NCBI GenBank assembly: GCA_902465435.1
Contig: CABQNH010000004.1
Coordinates: 1-64,000 of the forward strand
Length of the DNA stretch: 64,000 bases
Direction: 5' to 3'
Source: an uncultured Eubacteriales bacterium
GTDB lineage: Bacteria > Bacillota > Clostridia > Oscillospirales > Oscillospiraceae
This document shows, one piece after another, positions 42,569 to 51,562 of the stretch. The position numbers were made by a program, and so were the translations under genes. Each line of letters opens with the position of its first letter. Position 1 is the stretch's first letter. The notes beneath the pieces were generated by a model. That model made no database searches. It saw only the letters and a program-made list of their open reading frames with translations, and was not told where the DNA came from.

Positions 42569-43795
42569 TTATTCGATCGTCGCTTTGTGGAATACCTTCT
42601 TGCCCTTTCGAATCTTCAATCCGTCCGAAAGCTGCTGCCGCGTGAATGCGGCGTCAATGGAATCCACCTTTTCATCGTTTACGGCAACACCGCCCTGCTG
42701 CACGAGACGCCGCGCTTCTCCCCTGCTGGGCGCAAGGCCGCAGGCAAGCATCAGATCGAGAATTGCAATTCTTCCATCCGTGAGCTGCGCTTCCGTGAGA
42801 ACCGTAGTCGGTATGTTGCTGTCGTCACTGCCGGCGCCAAACAGCGCTTTTGCAGCGTCCTGCGCCTTCTTCGCCTCTTCCTCGCCATGGACAAGCTTGG
42901 TCAGCTCAAAGGCCAGGATCTCCTTGGCGCGGTTCAGCTCGCTGCCCTGCCAGTTGTCCATTTCGTCAATTTGCTCAAGCGGCAGGAAGGTCAGCATCCG
43001 AATGCACTTGAGTACATCCGCGTCCTCCACATTGCGCCAGTACTGATAGAAATCGAACGGACTGGTTTTATTCGGATCCAGCCACACCGCGCCCTTTGCG
43101 GTCTTGCCCATCTTCTTGCCCTCGGAATTGAGCAGCAGCGTGATTGTCATGGCATGCGCATCCTTGCCGAGCTTACGGCGAATCAGCTCCGTGCCGCCAA
43201 GCATATTCGACCACTGGTCGTTTCCGCCGAACTGCATATTGCAGCCGTAATGCTGGAACATATAGTAGAAGTCGTAGGACTGCATGATCATATAGTTGAA
43301 CTCAAGGAAGCTCAGGCCCTTTTCCATACGCTGCTTATAGCACTCGGCGCGCAGCATATTATTGACCGAGAAGCAGGCGCCGACCTCGCGCAGCAGATCA
43401 ATGTAGTTGAGCGGGCGGAGCCATTCGGAGTTGTGCAGCATCAGCGCTTTCCCTTCCGAAAAATCAATAAAGCGCTCCATCTGCCGCTTGAAGCACTCCG
43501 CATTGTGTGCGATTGCCTCCGTCGTCAGCATTTGCCGCATATCGCTGCGCCCGGAGGGGTCGCCGATCAGGGTTGTGCCGTCGCCAATGAGCGCAATCGG
43601 CCGGTTCCCGGCCATCTGCAGGCGCTTCATCAGACACAGCGCCATGAAATGACCGACATGCAGAGAATCTGCCGTGCAGTCAAAGCCAATATAGAAGGTG
43701 GCCTTGCCGTGATTGATCATATCACGGATCTCTTCCTCATTGGTGACCTGTGCGATCAAGCCGCGGGCAACGAGTTCTTCATAAATATCCATCAT
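42569..43795 (-). CDS. tyrS: tyrosyl-tRNA synthetase
   Basis: Class Ic synthetase charging tRNA-Tyr. The 408-residue protein has the HIGH-type motif HVGHFMALC near 48, IGDGTTLIGDPSGRSDM near 70, and KKMGKTAKGAVWLDP near 231 in the KMSKS position. The C-terminal S4 RNA-binding domain (PSRGEARRLVQQGGVAVNDE) starts near 353. Two adjacent ATGs (43795 and 43792) both fit AAAAGGAG upstream. Expression is controlled by a T-box leader. Confidence 0.97.
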   Translation of the reverse strand: MMDIYEELVARGLIAQVTNEEEIRDMINHGKATFYIGFDCTADSLHVGHFMALCLMKRLQMAGNRPIALIGDGTTLIGDPSGRSDMRQMLTTEAIAHNAECFKRQMERFIDFSEGKALMLHNSEWLRPLNYIDLLREVGACFSVNNMLRAECYKQRMEKGLSFLEFNYMIMQSYDFYYMFQHYGCNMQFGGNDQWSNMLGGTELIRRKLGKDAHAMTITLLLNSEGKKMGKTAKGAVWLDPNKTSPFDFYQYWRNVEDADVLKCIRMLTFLPLEQIDEMDNWQGSELNRAKEILAFELTKLVHGEEEAKKAQDAAKALFGAGSDDSNIPTTVLTEAQLTDGRIAILDLMLACGLAPSRGEARRLVQQGGVAVNDEKVDSIDAAFTRQQLSDGLKIRKGKKVFHKATIE

Positions 43796-43825
43796 ATTTC
43801 TCCTTTTGCGGTTTTTTTAATACAA

Positions 43826-44101
43826 AAATCCTCTGTCCGAGCAAGTCGGACAGAGGACGAAAGACAATTTCGCGGTACCACCTCTGGTTTACGCCGCTCT
43901 CACGAGAAGGCGCCTTGGCGCGTGGCTGCTTGCACGCGGCACGCGATAACGGGCACATCCGTTCTGCCCTAATGCCAGGCGTTGGGTTCAGGCAGACCGC
44001 TCCGGGATGTATTTCACCGCAAGCCCCTGCCGCCTTTCACCAACCGGCGGCTCTCTGCAAGGGCGCTCCACAGCTACTTCTTCCCATCTCAGCGTTTCAC
44101 G
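43826..44101 (-). promoter_or_regulatory. T-box leader of tyrS
   Basis: On the minus strand the T-box core AGAGGTGGTACCGCG (43871-43885) precedes an intrinsic terminator (11-bp stem CCTCTGTCCGA/TCGGACAGAGG at 43830-43856, then T-run). Uncharged tRNA pairing with TGGT should favour the antiterminator. A TAC tyrosine codon in GAAATACATCC (codon at 44009-44011) is a plausible specifier in Stem I. The leader is about 300 nt from the promoter. Confidence 0.9.
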
Positions 44102-44107
44102 CTATTT

Positions 44108-44136
44108 ATCGTAGCAGAACCAACACGGTTTGTCAA
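44108..44136 (-). promoter_or_regulatory. promoter of the tyrS T-box transcript
   Basis: On the minus strand TTGACA, 17 bp, TACGAT. No clear terminator for the preceding recN gene is seen between 44137 and 44215. Confidence 0.75.
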
Positions 44137-44215
44137 GCGCGACTTATCGCGCAAAGCTCCCCGTGCTTCTGTATTCGAAGCTGCGCTGCAACTTTAAATT
44201 CAGAGTCCAACGCTC

Positions 44216-45868
44216 CTATTGGGCGCGCAGCATCTCCTCCGCGCTCTTGAGCGTCGTATCCGTAATGACTGCGCCCCCAATGATGCGCGCCAGTTCCGCT
44301 TTTCTTCCCACAAAATCCAGCGGCGTCACAGAGGTGTAGGTTCGGCCGTTTTTCTCGGCCTTGGCAATTCGCATATGCGTATCCGCCATGGCGGCAATCT
44401 GCGGCAGATGCGTTACGCACAGGACCTGCTTGTGCTGTGCAACGGCGCGCAGCTTTTCCGCAACCTTCTGCGCTGCCCGCCCGGAGACACCGGCATCGAC
44501 CTCGTCAAATATCAGGGTCGGAACCGCATCCAGCTCCGCAAGAACATTCTTCATCGCCAGCATAATGCGCGCCAGTTCACCGCCGGAGGCGACCTTGCTC
44601 ATTGGCTTGAGCGCCTCGCCAACGTTGGCCGACATCAAAAAGCGGACGCGATCGGTTCCGGCAGTGCAGAGCGGAATCTCGGAAAACTCGCAGACAAAGC
44701 GTACCTTCGGCATATCCAGCTGAGACAGCTCGTCGGAAATGCGCGCCTCCAAAAGCGCCGCGGCCGTTTTGCGCGTTTCGTGCAGTGCCGCCGCAGTCGC
44801 CTCCGCACGCGTTTCGGCGGTAAGCTGCTCCTTTTTCAGCGCCTCAAGACGGTCGTCCACAAATGCAATCTCGTCCAGTTCCTTTCTGGCGGCCTCCAGA
44901 TAATGAAGCATCTCCTCACAGCTTGCGCCGTATTTCCGTTTCAGCTTGTGAATTTGATCTAAGCGGGATTCAATTTGCTCCAATTCTTCACCGGAATAGG
45001 CAAAGGAATCTGCATAGTCGCGAAGCTCCTCCGCAACATCCTGCAGGCGATAATAAAGGTCGTTCAGTGCTTCCAGACGCGTGTCAAGTGTGTCATCGTA
45101 TCGCGTCAGGCGCTGCAGCGCACGCGCAGCCTCGCCGGAAAGAGAAACCGCACCGTCGCGTTCCTCGTCGCCGGAAAGGTCGGCAACCGCTTCCTGCAGC
45201 CCCAGAACCAGTTTCTCGGCATTTTGCAGCGTCTTGCGGCGTGTTTCCAGCGTTTCGTCCTCGCCGATATGCAGATCGGCGCGCTCTAACTCGTCAATCT
45301 GGTAGTGCAGCGTTTCCATTCTGCGCAGCTTTTCTCCCTCATCCATGGAAAGCCGCTCGATCTCCTGCCGCAACCGAAGCACCTCGGAAAAATCCGCCGC
45401 GTAGGTCTCCCGCAGTGCCGCATTGCGCGCAAAGCGATCCAGAATACTCAGATGCGTTTCCTCGTCAAACAGCTGCTGCGAATCATGCTGGCCATGAATT
45501 TGAATCAAATGACCGCCGAGACGCTTCAGCATGGACACCGTTACCGTTTCCCCGTTGACCTTACAGACATTCCTGCCGTCGAGAAAGATTTCCCGGGTAA
45601 TCTGCAGCTCCTGCTCGTAGGGAACATGATTCTCCTCGAACCAGGGAAGCTGCGGAATTTCCTCAAAGCAGGCGGATACATAGGCTTTCTGCGTACCGGT
45701 TCGAATGACGTCGCGGTAGGCACGCTCGCCCAGAATGGCGGAAATTGCGTCGATCACGATGGATTTGCCCGCGCCGGTCTCGCCGGTCAGGACGTTAAAG
45801 CCGCGATCGAACAGAATGGACGCCTGCTCAATAACGGCGATATTCTCAATGCGCAATAGGGTCAGCAA
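44216..45868 (-). CDS. recN: DNA repair protein RecN
   Basis: SMC-like ATPase acting in double-strand-break repair. The 550-residue protein has Walker A LTGETGAGKSIVIDAISAIL near 28-47, a central coiled coil, the signature KVASGGELARIMLAMK near 430 and Walker B LIFDEVDAGVSG near 461. Length is normal. It is the last gene of the OLE-oapA-dxs-tlyA-nadK-argR-recN unit, 20 bp after argR. Confidence 0.97.
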   Translation of the reverse strand: MLTLLRIENIAVIEQASILFDRGFNVLTGETGAGKSIVIDAISAILGERAYRDVIRTGTQKAYVSACFEEIPQLPWFEENHVPYEQELQITREIFLDGRNVCKVNGETVTVSMLKRLGGHLIQIHGQHDSQQLFDEETHLSILDRFARNAALRETYAADFSEVLRLRQEIERLSMDEGEKLRRMETLHYQIDELERADLHIGEDETLETRRKTLQNAEKLVLGLQEAVADLSGDEERDGAVSLSGEAARALQRLTRYDDTLDTRLEALNDLYYRLQDVAEELRDYADSFAYSGEELEQIESRLDQIHKLKRKYGASCEEMLHYLEAARKELDEIAFVDDRLEALKKEQLTAETRAEATAAALHETRKTAAALLEARISDELSQLDMPKVRFVCEFSEIPLCTAGTDRVRFLMSANVGEALKPMSKVASGGELARIMLAMKNVLAELDAVPTLIFDEVDAGVSGRAAQKVAEKLRAVAQHKQVLCVTHLPQIAAMADTHMRIAKAEKNGRTYTSVTPLDFVGRKAELARIIGGAVITDTTLKSAEEMLRAQ

Positions 45869-45888
45869 GCAGGCTCCCTCCTCTGCTC

Positions 45889-46341
45889 TTACTCTACAAG
45901 CTTTTTGATCTCCGCACAGAACGCGGCGGCAGAGGTGTTATCCCGCATGATGATCAGCGCGGTGTCGTCTCCGGCCAGCGTACCGACGACAACCGACATA
46001 TGCATGGCGTCGATTGCGGAACCGGCGGCGGAGCCGAGACCCGGCAGCGTTTTGATGACGATAATATTCTGCGCATGGTCAAAGCTTGTCACGCACTGTT
46101 TGAAAATGGTGTTCAGCTTTGCGGAGAATGTATCTGCAGCATCCTGCGCAGAGGCAGCATAGCGATAGGTGCCGAGCGCCGTCAGCTCCTTCACAATGCG
46201 CAGCTCCTTAATATCGCGGGAGATGGTCGCCTGCGTCGTTCGAAAGCCCTCAGTCTGCAGGGCGGCAAGCAGCTGCTCCTGCGTTTCAATATCGGTATTT
46301 GCGATAATTTCAAGAATTTTGGCCTGTCTTTGTGATTTCAT
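45889..46341 (-). CDS. argR: arginine repressor ArgR/AhrC
   Basis: Arginine-responsive hexameric regulator of arginine synthesis and catabolism. The protein of 150 residues has the winged-helix DNA-binding domain (KILEIIANTDIETQEQLLAA, TTQATISRDIKELRIVK) and a C-terminal arginine-binding/oligomerisation domain (LPGLGSAAGSAIDAM near 100, GTLAGDDTALIIMRD near 119). The ATG at 46341 follows AAGGGGGA. No arg biosynthesis gene is in the window; position between nadK and recN is conserved. Confidence 0.96.
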   Translation of the reverse strand: MKSQRQAKILEIIANTDIETQEQLLAALQTEGFRTTQATISRDIKELRIVKELTALGTYRYAASAQDAADTFSAKLNTIFKQCVTSFDHAQNIIVIKTLPGLGSAAGSAIDAMHMSVVVGTLAGDDTALIIMRDNTSAAAFCAEIKKLVE

Positions 46342-46354
46342 AACGACGTCCCCC

Positions 46355-47212
46355 TTATTTGAATTTGTTGTGGATAATTTCAAAGAAGCTGCGTTCCTTC
46401 AGGCGAAGCAGCCGTGTTTTTTCCTTGGCGGTGCAAATGGTTACCCGATCTCCGGTGCCGAGCTTGATCGCTCGTCCGCCGTCTACGGACAAAAAGGCAT
46501 TCTTTCTGCCGATCTTCCCCACCATGACCGTAATGGTTCGCGAGTCGGAGGTCACGATCGGACGCGTTTTAAAATCGTGCGCACAGATCGGCGTCAGGAT
46601 GATATTTCTGGCGGAAACCTCAACGATCGGCCCGCCTGCGGACATGGAGTAGGCAGTGGAGCCGGTCGGCGTGCAGACGATCAGACCGTCGCCGGAGAAG
46701 TTCATTGCCTCGATGCCGTCGCAATCCACAGCAAGCTGAATGGTGCGCGCAACAGCGCCCTTCGTGATGACTGCGTCATTGAGACCTGCTTCATGAAAAA
46801 CGCAGGCGCCGTCCCGCTCGACGCGAACGGAGAGCATCATGCGCTCTTCCAGCTCGAAGCGATCGTCGGCAAGCAGGCGCAGCAGCTCCAGCTCCGTGCT
46901 TTCCAGCTCTGCCATGAAGCCCATTGTGCCGATATTCACGCCGAGAACCGGCAAGCGCTCAGCCGTTGCCGCCTTGGACGCGTGCAGTATCGTTCCGTCG
47001 CCGCCGAAGCAGATCAGGCAGTCGGCGCGCTTTAGCTCCTGCGTGAAATCGGAGAATGTGATATTCTGCGGCAGCGGCATGCCTTTGTCCACGTCGAAGG
47101 ACAGGCAAATGCTCGTCTCAACGCCTGCTTCGTGCAGAATCCTTTGCGCCTGAAGCACCGTTTTAAAGTTTTTGTCCCGATAGGGATTGGGACACAGGAC
47201 AACTCTCTTCAT
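46355..47212 (-). CDS. nadK: NAD kinase
   Basis: Phosphorylates NAD to NADP. The protein of 285 residues has the GGDGT motif in LICFGGDGTILHASKAA near 67, VNIGTMGFMAELE near 92, and GDGLIVCTPTGSTAYSMSAGGPIV near 170. It is 13 bp before argR and starts 3 bp after the tlyA stop. With fused nadD, nadE and the nicotinamidase-like gene, the window covers much of NAD(P) synthesis. Confidence 0.96.
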   Translation of the reverse strand: MKRVVLCPNPYRDKNFKTVLQAQRILHEAGVETSICLSFDVDKGMPLPQNITFSDFTQELKRADCLICFGGDGTILHASKAATAERLPVLGVNIGTMGFMAELESTELELLRLLADDRFELEERMMLSVRVERDGACVFHEAGLNDAVITKGAVARTIQLAVDCDGIEAMNFSGDGLIVCTPTGSTAYSMSAGGPIVEVSARNIILTPICAHDFKTRPIVTSDSRTITVMVGKIGRKNAFLSVDGGRAIKLGTGDRVTICTAKEKTRLLRLKERSFFEIIHNKFK

Positions 47213-47215
47213 GCG

Positions 47216-48019
47216 TTACCCCTTCAAGGCCGCGTGTGCCGATGCAACCAGCTCCGGAATGTCCGTGCAGGCGTCCTCGCCCGCCTCCATGGACAGGTGG
47301 CCTAAAAATTCAATATTTCCCTCCGGTCCCTTGACCGGCGAATAGGTTAAATTACGAATGGTCATCGAAAGCTCGGAAGCAAGCTGAACGAATGCGCTCA
47401 AGACCTCCTCATGAACGGCAGGATCCCGAACGACGCCCTTCTTTCCGACCTTCCCCTTACCGGCTTCAAACTGCGGCTTAATCAGGCAGACGATCTGCCC
47501 GGTAGGCTTGAGCAGCTTCTGGATCACAGGAAGCACCAGAGAAAGCGAAATGAAGGACACATCCACCACAGAAAGATCAAGCGGCTCGCCCAGCTCCTCC
47601 GGCGTCAGGTAGCGGATATTTGTGCGCTCCATGCATACAACGCGCGGGTCATTGCGCAGCTTCCATGCAAGCTGTCCGTAGCCCACATCGATGGCAAAGA
47701 CCTTTTTGGCACCCTGCTGCAGCAGACAGTCGGTAAAGCCGCCCGTCGATGCACCGGAATCCGAACAGACGTAGCCGTCCGGATGAATGGAAAAATCGCG
47801 CAGCGCCTTTTCCAACTTCAGCCCCCCACGGGAAACATAGGGACAGGCGTGGCCGCGAACCTCTAACTCGGCGGCAGCCTCGACCAACGTTCCGGGCTTG
47901 TCGACCTTTTGCTGATTCACAAACACCTCGCCGCTCATGATGACTGCCTGCGCCTTGCTTCGGGTTTCGCAAAGCCCCTTCTCCACAAGCAGAAGATCCA
48001 GCCGCTGCTTAGTTTTCAC
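47216..48019 (-). CDS. tlyA: TlyA/YqxC family rRNA 2'-O-methyltransferase
   Basis: TlyA family members methylate ribose 2'-OH in rRNA and can act as hemolysins. The 267-residue protein has an N-terminal S4 domain (RLDLLLVEKGLCETRSKAQA), then an FtsJ-like methyltransferase domain with DSGASTGGFTDCLLQQGA near 88 as SAM-binding loop and DVSFISLSLVLP near 150. The start is GTG at 48019, overlapping the dxs end by 11 bp in another frame, with GGAGG upstream in dxs. The order dxs-tlyA is conserved. Confidence 0.93.
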   Translation of the reverse strand: MKTKQRLDLLLVEKGLCETRSKAQAVIMSGEVFVNQQKVDKPGTLVEAAAELEVRGHACPYVSRGGLKLEKALRDFSIHPDGYVCSDSGASTGGFTDCLLQQGAKKVFAIDVGYGQLAWKLRNDPRVVCMERTNIRYLTPEELGEPLDLSVVDVSFISLSLVLPVIQKLLKPTGQIVCLIKPQFEAGKGKVGKKGVVRDPAVHEEVLSAFVQLASELSMTIRNLTYSPVKGPEGNIEFLGHLSMEAGEDACTDIPELVASAHAALKG

Positions 48020-49856
48020 GGTGCAAAACCTCCTCCGCTTTTTTGGCAATTCCGGCAGCGTCCAGCCCAAGCATGCCGAACAGCGCTTCTGTGCTGCCAT
48101 GCGTGACAAAGCGGTCGCCAAGGTTGCACAGAACCGTCCGCGCGTTGACACCGCGTCGCTCCAATTCCTCGGAAAGCGCTTCGCCGACGGAGCCAACCTG
48201 CACGCATTCCTCAATGACGAGCAGTGTGCCCGTTGCCTGAACGGAACGCACGACCAAGTCAAAATCAATTGGCTTAATGGAGGCAAGCTTGATGACCTCC
48301 GCTTCCAGTCCGCGCTCGTGCAGCAGCTCCGCCGCATCCAGCGCATTGCAAATCAGACGCCCATATGACACAAGAGTCACGTCCTTGCCTTGCCGCAAAA
48401 CGCCATGCGGCGACTGAATCGCGGCCGTGCCGTCGCCGCCGCGCGGATAGCGTATCGCAACCGGTCCTTCCGTCTGCAGAATTGCGCGCCGCAGGAAGTC
48501 ATGCAGCTCCTTCTGATTGGAGGGACAGTAGATCGTCATATTCGGCACCTGCCGCAGAAACCCGACATCGAAGACGCCGTGGTGCGTCTCGCCGTCCTCT
48601 CCGACCAGACCGGCACGGTCGACAGCAAAGACCACATGCAGATTCAGCATGGATACGTCCTGCAGGATCATATCAAATGCGCGCTGCAAAAAGGTAGAGT
48701 AAATTGCCACCACGGGGATCATCCCTTGCTTGGCAAGACCGCCGGCCATAGAGACGGCGTGTCCCTCTGCGATGCCGACGTCAAAAAAGCGGTTGGGAAA
48801 ATGCGCTGCAAAATCATCCAGCCCGGTTCCCTTCTGCATCGCAGCCGTGATCGCACAGACGCGAGGCTCCTCCAACGCAAGCGTGCTGAGGGTTTTCCCA
48901 AAGGTAGCGGAGAAGCTTACCTTCTCGCTCTTCGGCGTGGCGCCGGTTGCCGGATCGAAGCGGCCGATGCCGTGGAATACATCCGGATTCTGCTCCGCAG
49001 GCGGATAGCCGCGTCCCTTCTGCGTCAAAACATGGAGAAGCACCGGACGCTCCATTTCCTTCGCGCGCTTCAAAAGATAAATCAGCCGCGTAATATCGTG
49101 ACCGTCTACCGGCCCCATGTACTCAAAGCCCATCTCTTCAAACAGCCGCGTGCCGATCAGGCTGCGCTTCATGTATTCTTTAAAGCGGTGACTGATCTTA
49201 TACAGCGTCTTCCCGCCGGGCACGGCGTTGCAGAAGCTGCGAAACCATTTTTTCAGCCGGAAATAGCTGTCGCGCGTCCGAATCAGGGAAAGATGCTGCG
49301 CGATACCGCCGACGTTCGGCGTAATGGACATTCCGTTGTCATTTAAAATGACGATCAGCGGCTCATGACTTTCTCCGGCGTCATTCAGCGCTTCATAGGC
49401 CAGCCCGCCGGTCAGCGCACCGTCGCCCAGCAGTGCAATGACGCTGTAGTCTTCCTGCAGGAGCGTTCTTGCCCGCGCCATTCCAAGCGCCGTCGAGACC
49501 GCGCTCGACGCATGGCCGGCGACAAATGCATCCGCCTCGCTTTCCGAAGGCTTCGGGAAACCGGCAATCCCACCGAACTGCCGCAAGGAGGAAAACTCTT
49601 CTTTGCGGCCGGTCAGAATTTTATGGACATAGGCTTGATGGCCGACGTCGAAGACTAGGCGGTCGCGCCGGGTGTCAAACACCTTCTCAATCGCCACGGA
49701 AAGCTCCACAACGCCGAGATTGGCCGACAGATGCCCGCCGGTCTTGCTGACGTTTTCGACCAGAAACTCTCGAATTTCCTGACACAGCGCAGCTTCGTCG
49801 CTGCGCTTGACGGCGACGAGATCATCATGGCTGTGGATAGAATCTAAAATACGCAA
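48009..49856 (-). CDS. dxs: 1-deoxy-D-xylulose-5-phosphate synthase
   Basis: Thiamine-diphosphate enzyme that makes DXP from pyruvate and glyceraldehyde-3-phosphate, entry to the MEP isoprenoid pathway. The protein of 615 residues shows GHLSANLGVVELSVAI near 41, VFDVGHQAYVHKILTGR near 67, the ThDP motif LLGDGALTGGLAYEALNDAG near 144-163, and DRAGLVGEDGETHHGVFD near 415. The start appears to be TTG at 49856 with a weak ribosome binding site; no better start is near. Upstream genes are oapA and OLE RNA, as in Bacillus halodurans. Confidence 0.95.
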   Translation of the reverse strand: MRILDSIHSHDDLVAVKRSDEAALCQEIREFLVENVSKTGGHLSANLGVVELSVAIEKVFDTRRDRLVFDVGHQAYVHKILTGRKEEFSSLRQFGGIAGFPKPSESEADAFVAGHASSAVSTALGMARARTLLQEDYSVIALLGDGALTGGLAYEALNDAGESHEPLIVILNDNGMSITPNVGGIAQHLSLIRTRDSYFRLKKWFRSFCNAVPGGKTLYKISHRFKEYMKRSLIGTRLFEEMGFEYMGPVDGHDITRLIYLLKRAKEMERPVLLHVLTQKGRGYPPAEQNPDVFHGIGRFDPATGATPKSEKVSFSATFGKTLSTLALEEPRVCAITAAMQKGTGLDDFAAHFPNRFFDVGIAEGHAVSMAGGLAKQGMIPVVAIYSTFLQRAFDMILQDVSMLNLHVVFAVDRAGLVGEDGETHHGVFDVGFLRQVPNMTIYCPSNQKELHDFLRRAILQTEGPVAIRYPRGGDGTAAIQSPHGVLRQGKDVTLVSYGRLICNALDAAELLHERGLEAEVIKLASIKPIDFDLVVRSVQATGTLLVIEECVQVGSVGEALSEELERRGVNARTVLCNLGDRFVTHGSTEALFGMLGLDAAGIAKKAEEVLHREN

Positions 49857-49881
49857 AATAGCACAACCTGTCTGCGGCGCA

Positions 49882-50460
49882 TTAACGCTTTGTAAACGGC
49901 CGCTTTATATAATAAAGAAGTTTTCCGACCGTCGTCACGATCGCCGTACTTTCGCTCATGGCAAAGCCCTTACAAATTGCCTTACCGCCGACGGTCAAGC
50001 CGGAAACCAGCGCCGACATCAAAAGCTGCGCAACGGTCCCGTTTGTGATGCCGCCCAGCGCCAGAACTGCAATGACTGCGGAGGCAGCACCGGAAATGAC
50101 GCCGCAAATATCGCCGATCACGTCGTTGCAAATGGAAGAAACACGATCGGCCACACGAATCAGCCGGATTGCATCCGCGGCTCCGTGTACCTTCTTCGCC
50201 GACATGGAGTGAAAGGGCTTTTCGTCCGCTACGGAAACCGCAACACCGATAATATCAAAGAGAATGCCGGTCAGGATGATTACAAATAGGATAATAAACG
50301 CAACGGCCACGCTTGCACCGTTCAGCAGCGCGCTTGCCAGCGCAGAAAATGTACCGGAAATACAAACCGTCAGAATAAATACAAAAAAGATCCATTTCCA
50401 ATCTCGAACCTTCTTTTTCTTTGGCGGTGTCTTTCCGGCAGATTGCTTCTGAGATTTCAT
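49882..50460 (-). CDS. oapA: OLE-associated membrane protein OapA-like
   Basis: The 192-residue protein has a basic start (KSQKQSAGKTPPKKKKVRDW) and about four membrane helices (IFFVFILTVCISGTFSALAS, VAVAFIILFVIILTGILFDI, ICGVISGAASAVIAVLALG, and a shorter one near 160). The cytoplasmic loop holds KPFHSMSAKKVHGAADAIRL and RVADRVSSICNDVIGDI. Size, topology and position between OLE RNA and dxs match OapA, which binds OLE RNA at the membrane. I identify it from family memory and context. The ATG at 50460 follows CAGGAG. Confidence 0.82.
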   Translation of the reverse strand: MKSQKQSAGKTPPKKKKVRDWKWIFFVFILTVCISGTFSALASALLNGASVAVAFIILFVIILTGILFDIIGVAVSVADEKPFHSMSAKKVHGAADAIRLIRVADRVSSICNDVIGDICGVISGAASAVIAVLALGGITNGTVAQLLMSALVSGLTVGGKAICKGFAMSESTAIVTTVGKLLYYIKRPFTKR

Positions 50461-50481
50461 AAAACCGCAGACTCCTGTTTT

Positions 50482-51241
50482 TTAGAAATGCGCTGCGGCA
50501 TATGCCGCAGCGACAGGTGTGCCCGGCGACACTTCAAACCACCACACGGGCGCACCTGAGAAAAAACGGTATTGTAGACGGGTAAAACGCGGCATTTGGC
50601 CGCCAAACCCGATACCGTTGCATATTTTTGAAAAGGTGGCAGCAAATACAGTAAAACTTACGGCTTAGGTCGGGTCTGTTTTCCACATGCGCAACCCCCC
50701 CGTCGCCGGAAAGGCAGTTTCCTTTTACTGCGCAAGCCGATCTGTTGCCAGGAACCGGTACCCGATTGCCACTTAGACCGCACTGCAATCCAATATTTGC
50801 CCCGTATGGACAGCCTAGGTGATTTCCACGGCAGCACGAGTCGTTTCTTATCCTCTTTTGCAGATATGGTTTCAGGAGAATATCGCCTCAATCTATGGCC
50901 ATAGACGAGCACGCTTAGCTTCCCCATCCCCACGTATCCACGCAAGGCAGGCTACACTGCACGCAGCACACGATTCTGCGCACCGCAATGCAGGTTCATC
51001 TCCCGTGTCGTACGCAGTCCGGGGAATAAATCCGGGATCGGCTGTCGCACAAGCACAGGTCTCCACGGGATCCGGGTCGTATATCCCATGCCGTTGGGAT
51101 GCGCCCGAAAACCTTAACCCCCAGCACCCACCCTAAACTGGGCGTAAAAAGCAGGCACCAGGGACTTCATCGATATGCCCTTTAAGGGATTTTTAGGCCC
51201 CTCTTAGGAAACGGCGGTGTTGACTAGGATACTGCGCCACC
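50482..51241 (-). ncRNA. ole: OLE RNA
   Basis: A leftward stretch of about 760 nt with no credible gene, rich in GC helices, from a strong promoter to just before oapA. On the minus strand the 3' part has nested hairpins: CAGGTGCGCCC paired with CCGGGCACACCTG, then GCTGCGGCATATGCCGCAGC (50487-50506). Size, one-strand structure and gene order ole-oapA-dxs-tlyA match the OLE RNA class (ornate, large, membrane-associated). OLE RNA is tied to stress responses such as cold, alcohol and magnesium in Bacillus halodurans. Boundaries are approximate. The assignment rests on context more than on recalled motif sequence. Confidence 0.82.
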
Positions 51242-51247
51242 AAGGAA

Positions 51248-51276
51248 ATTATAGCACAGTATTCATGAATATACAA
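51248..51276 (-). promoter_or_regulatory. promoter of OLE RNA
   Basis: On the minus strand TTGTAT, 17 bp, TATAAT. The transcript should start near 51241. It probably also drives oapA, dxs and the downstream genes. From 51277 to 51562 I see nothing else supportable. Confidence 0.8.
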
Positions 51277-51562
51277 GTGGATATTCAAAATTTTTGAGAA
51301 AAAAGCGTAAAAAAACGAAGGCCGTTTTTATCCATTGTCCACAAAGGCGGCAAATGATCGCCCCTCCGAACGAACCGCTTTGCACCTGTATGAATGGAAA
51401 GAACGACTCCAGCCTGAATCGGAACCGAATTTCGTATGGCGGTGCGTGCAGCGCTCCGGTGCCAGCACTGATAAAATAGTTTTTTGTAATCAGCAATAGG
51501 AGGTTTTGAATAGGAGGTTTGAGTTCCCCTGCGGAAGCCTTGCAGGCGATTCTCTAATTTAA

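Noticed and set aside
42542..43972. 476-codon plus-strand frame
   Set aside because: It is antisense to tyrS and its T-box leader.
50482..51241. tmRNA or RNase P RNA instead of OLE
   Set aside because: There is no tRNA-like end or tag-peptide frame as in tmRNA, and the conserved RNase P blocks were not seen. Gene order favours OLE.
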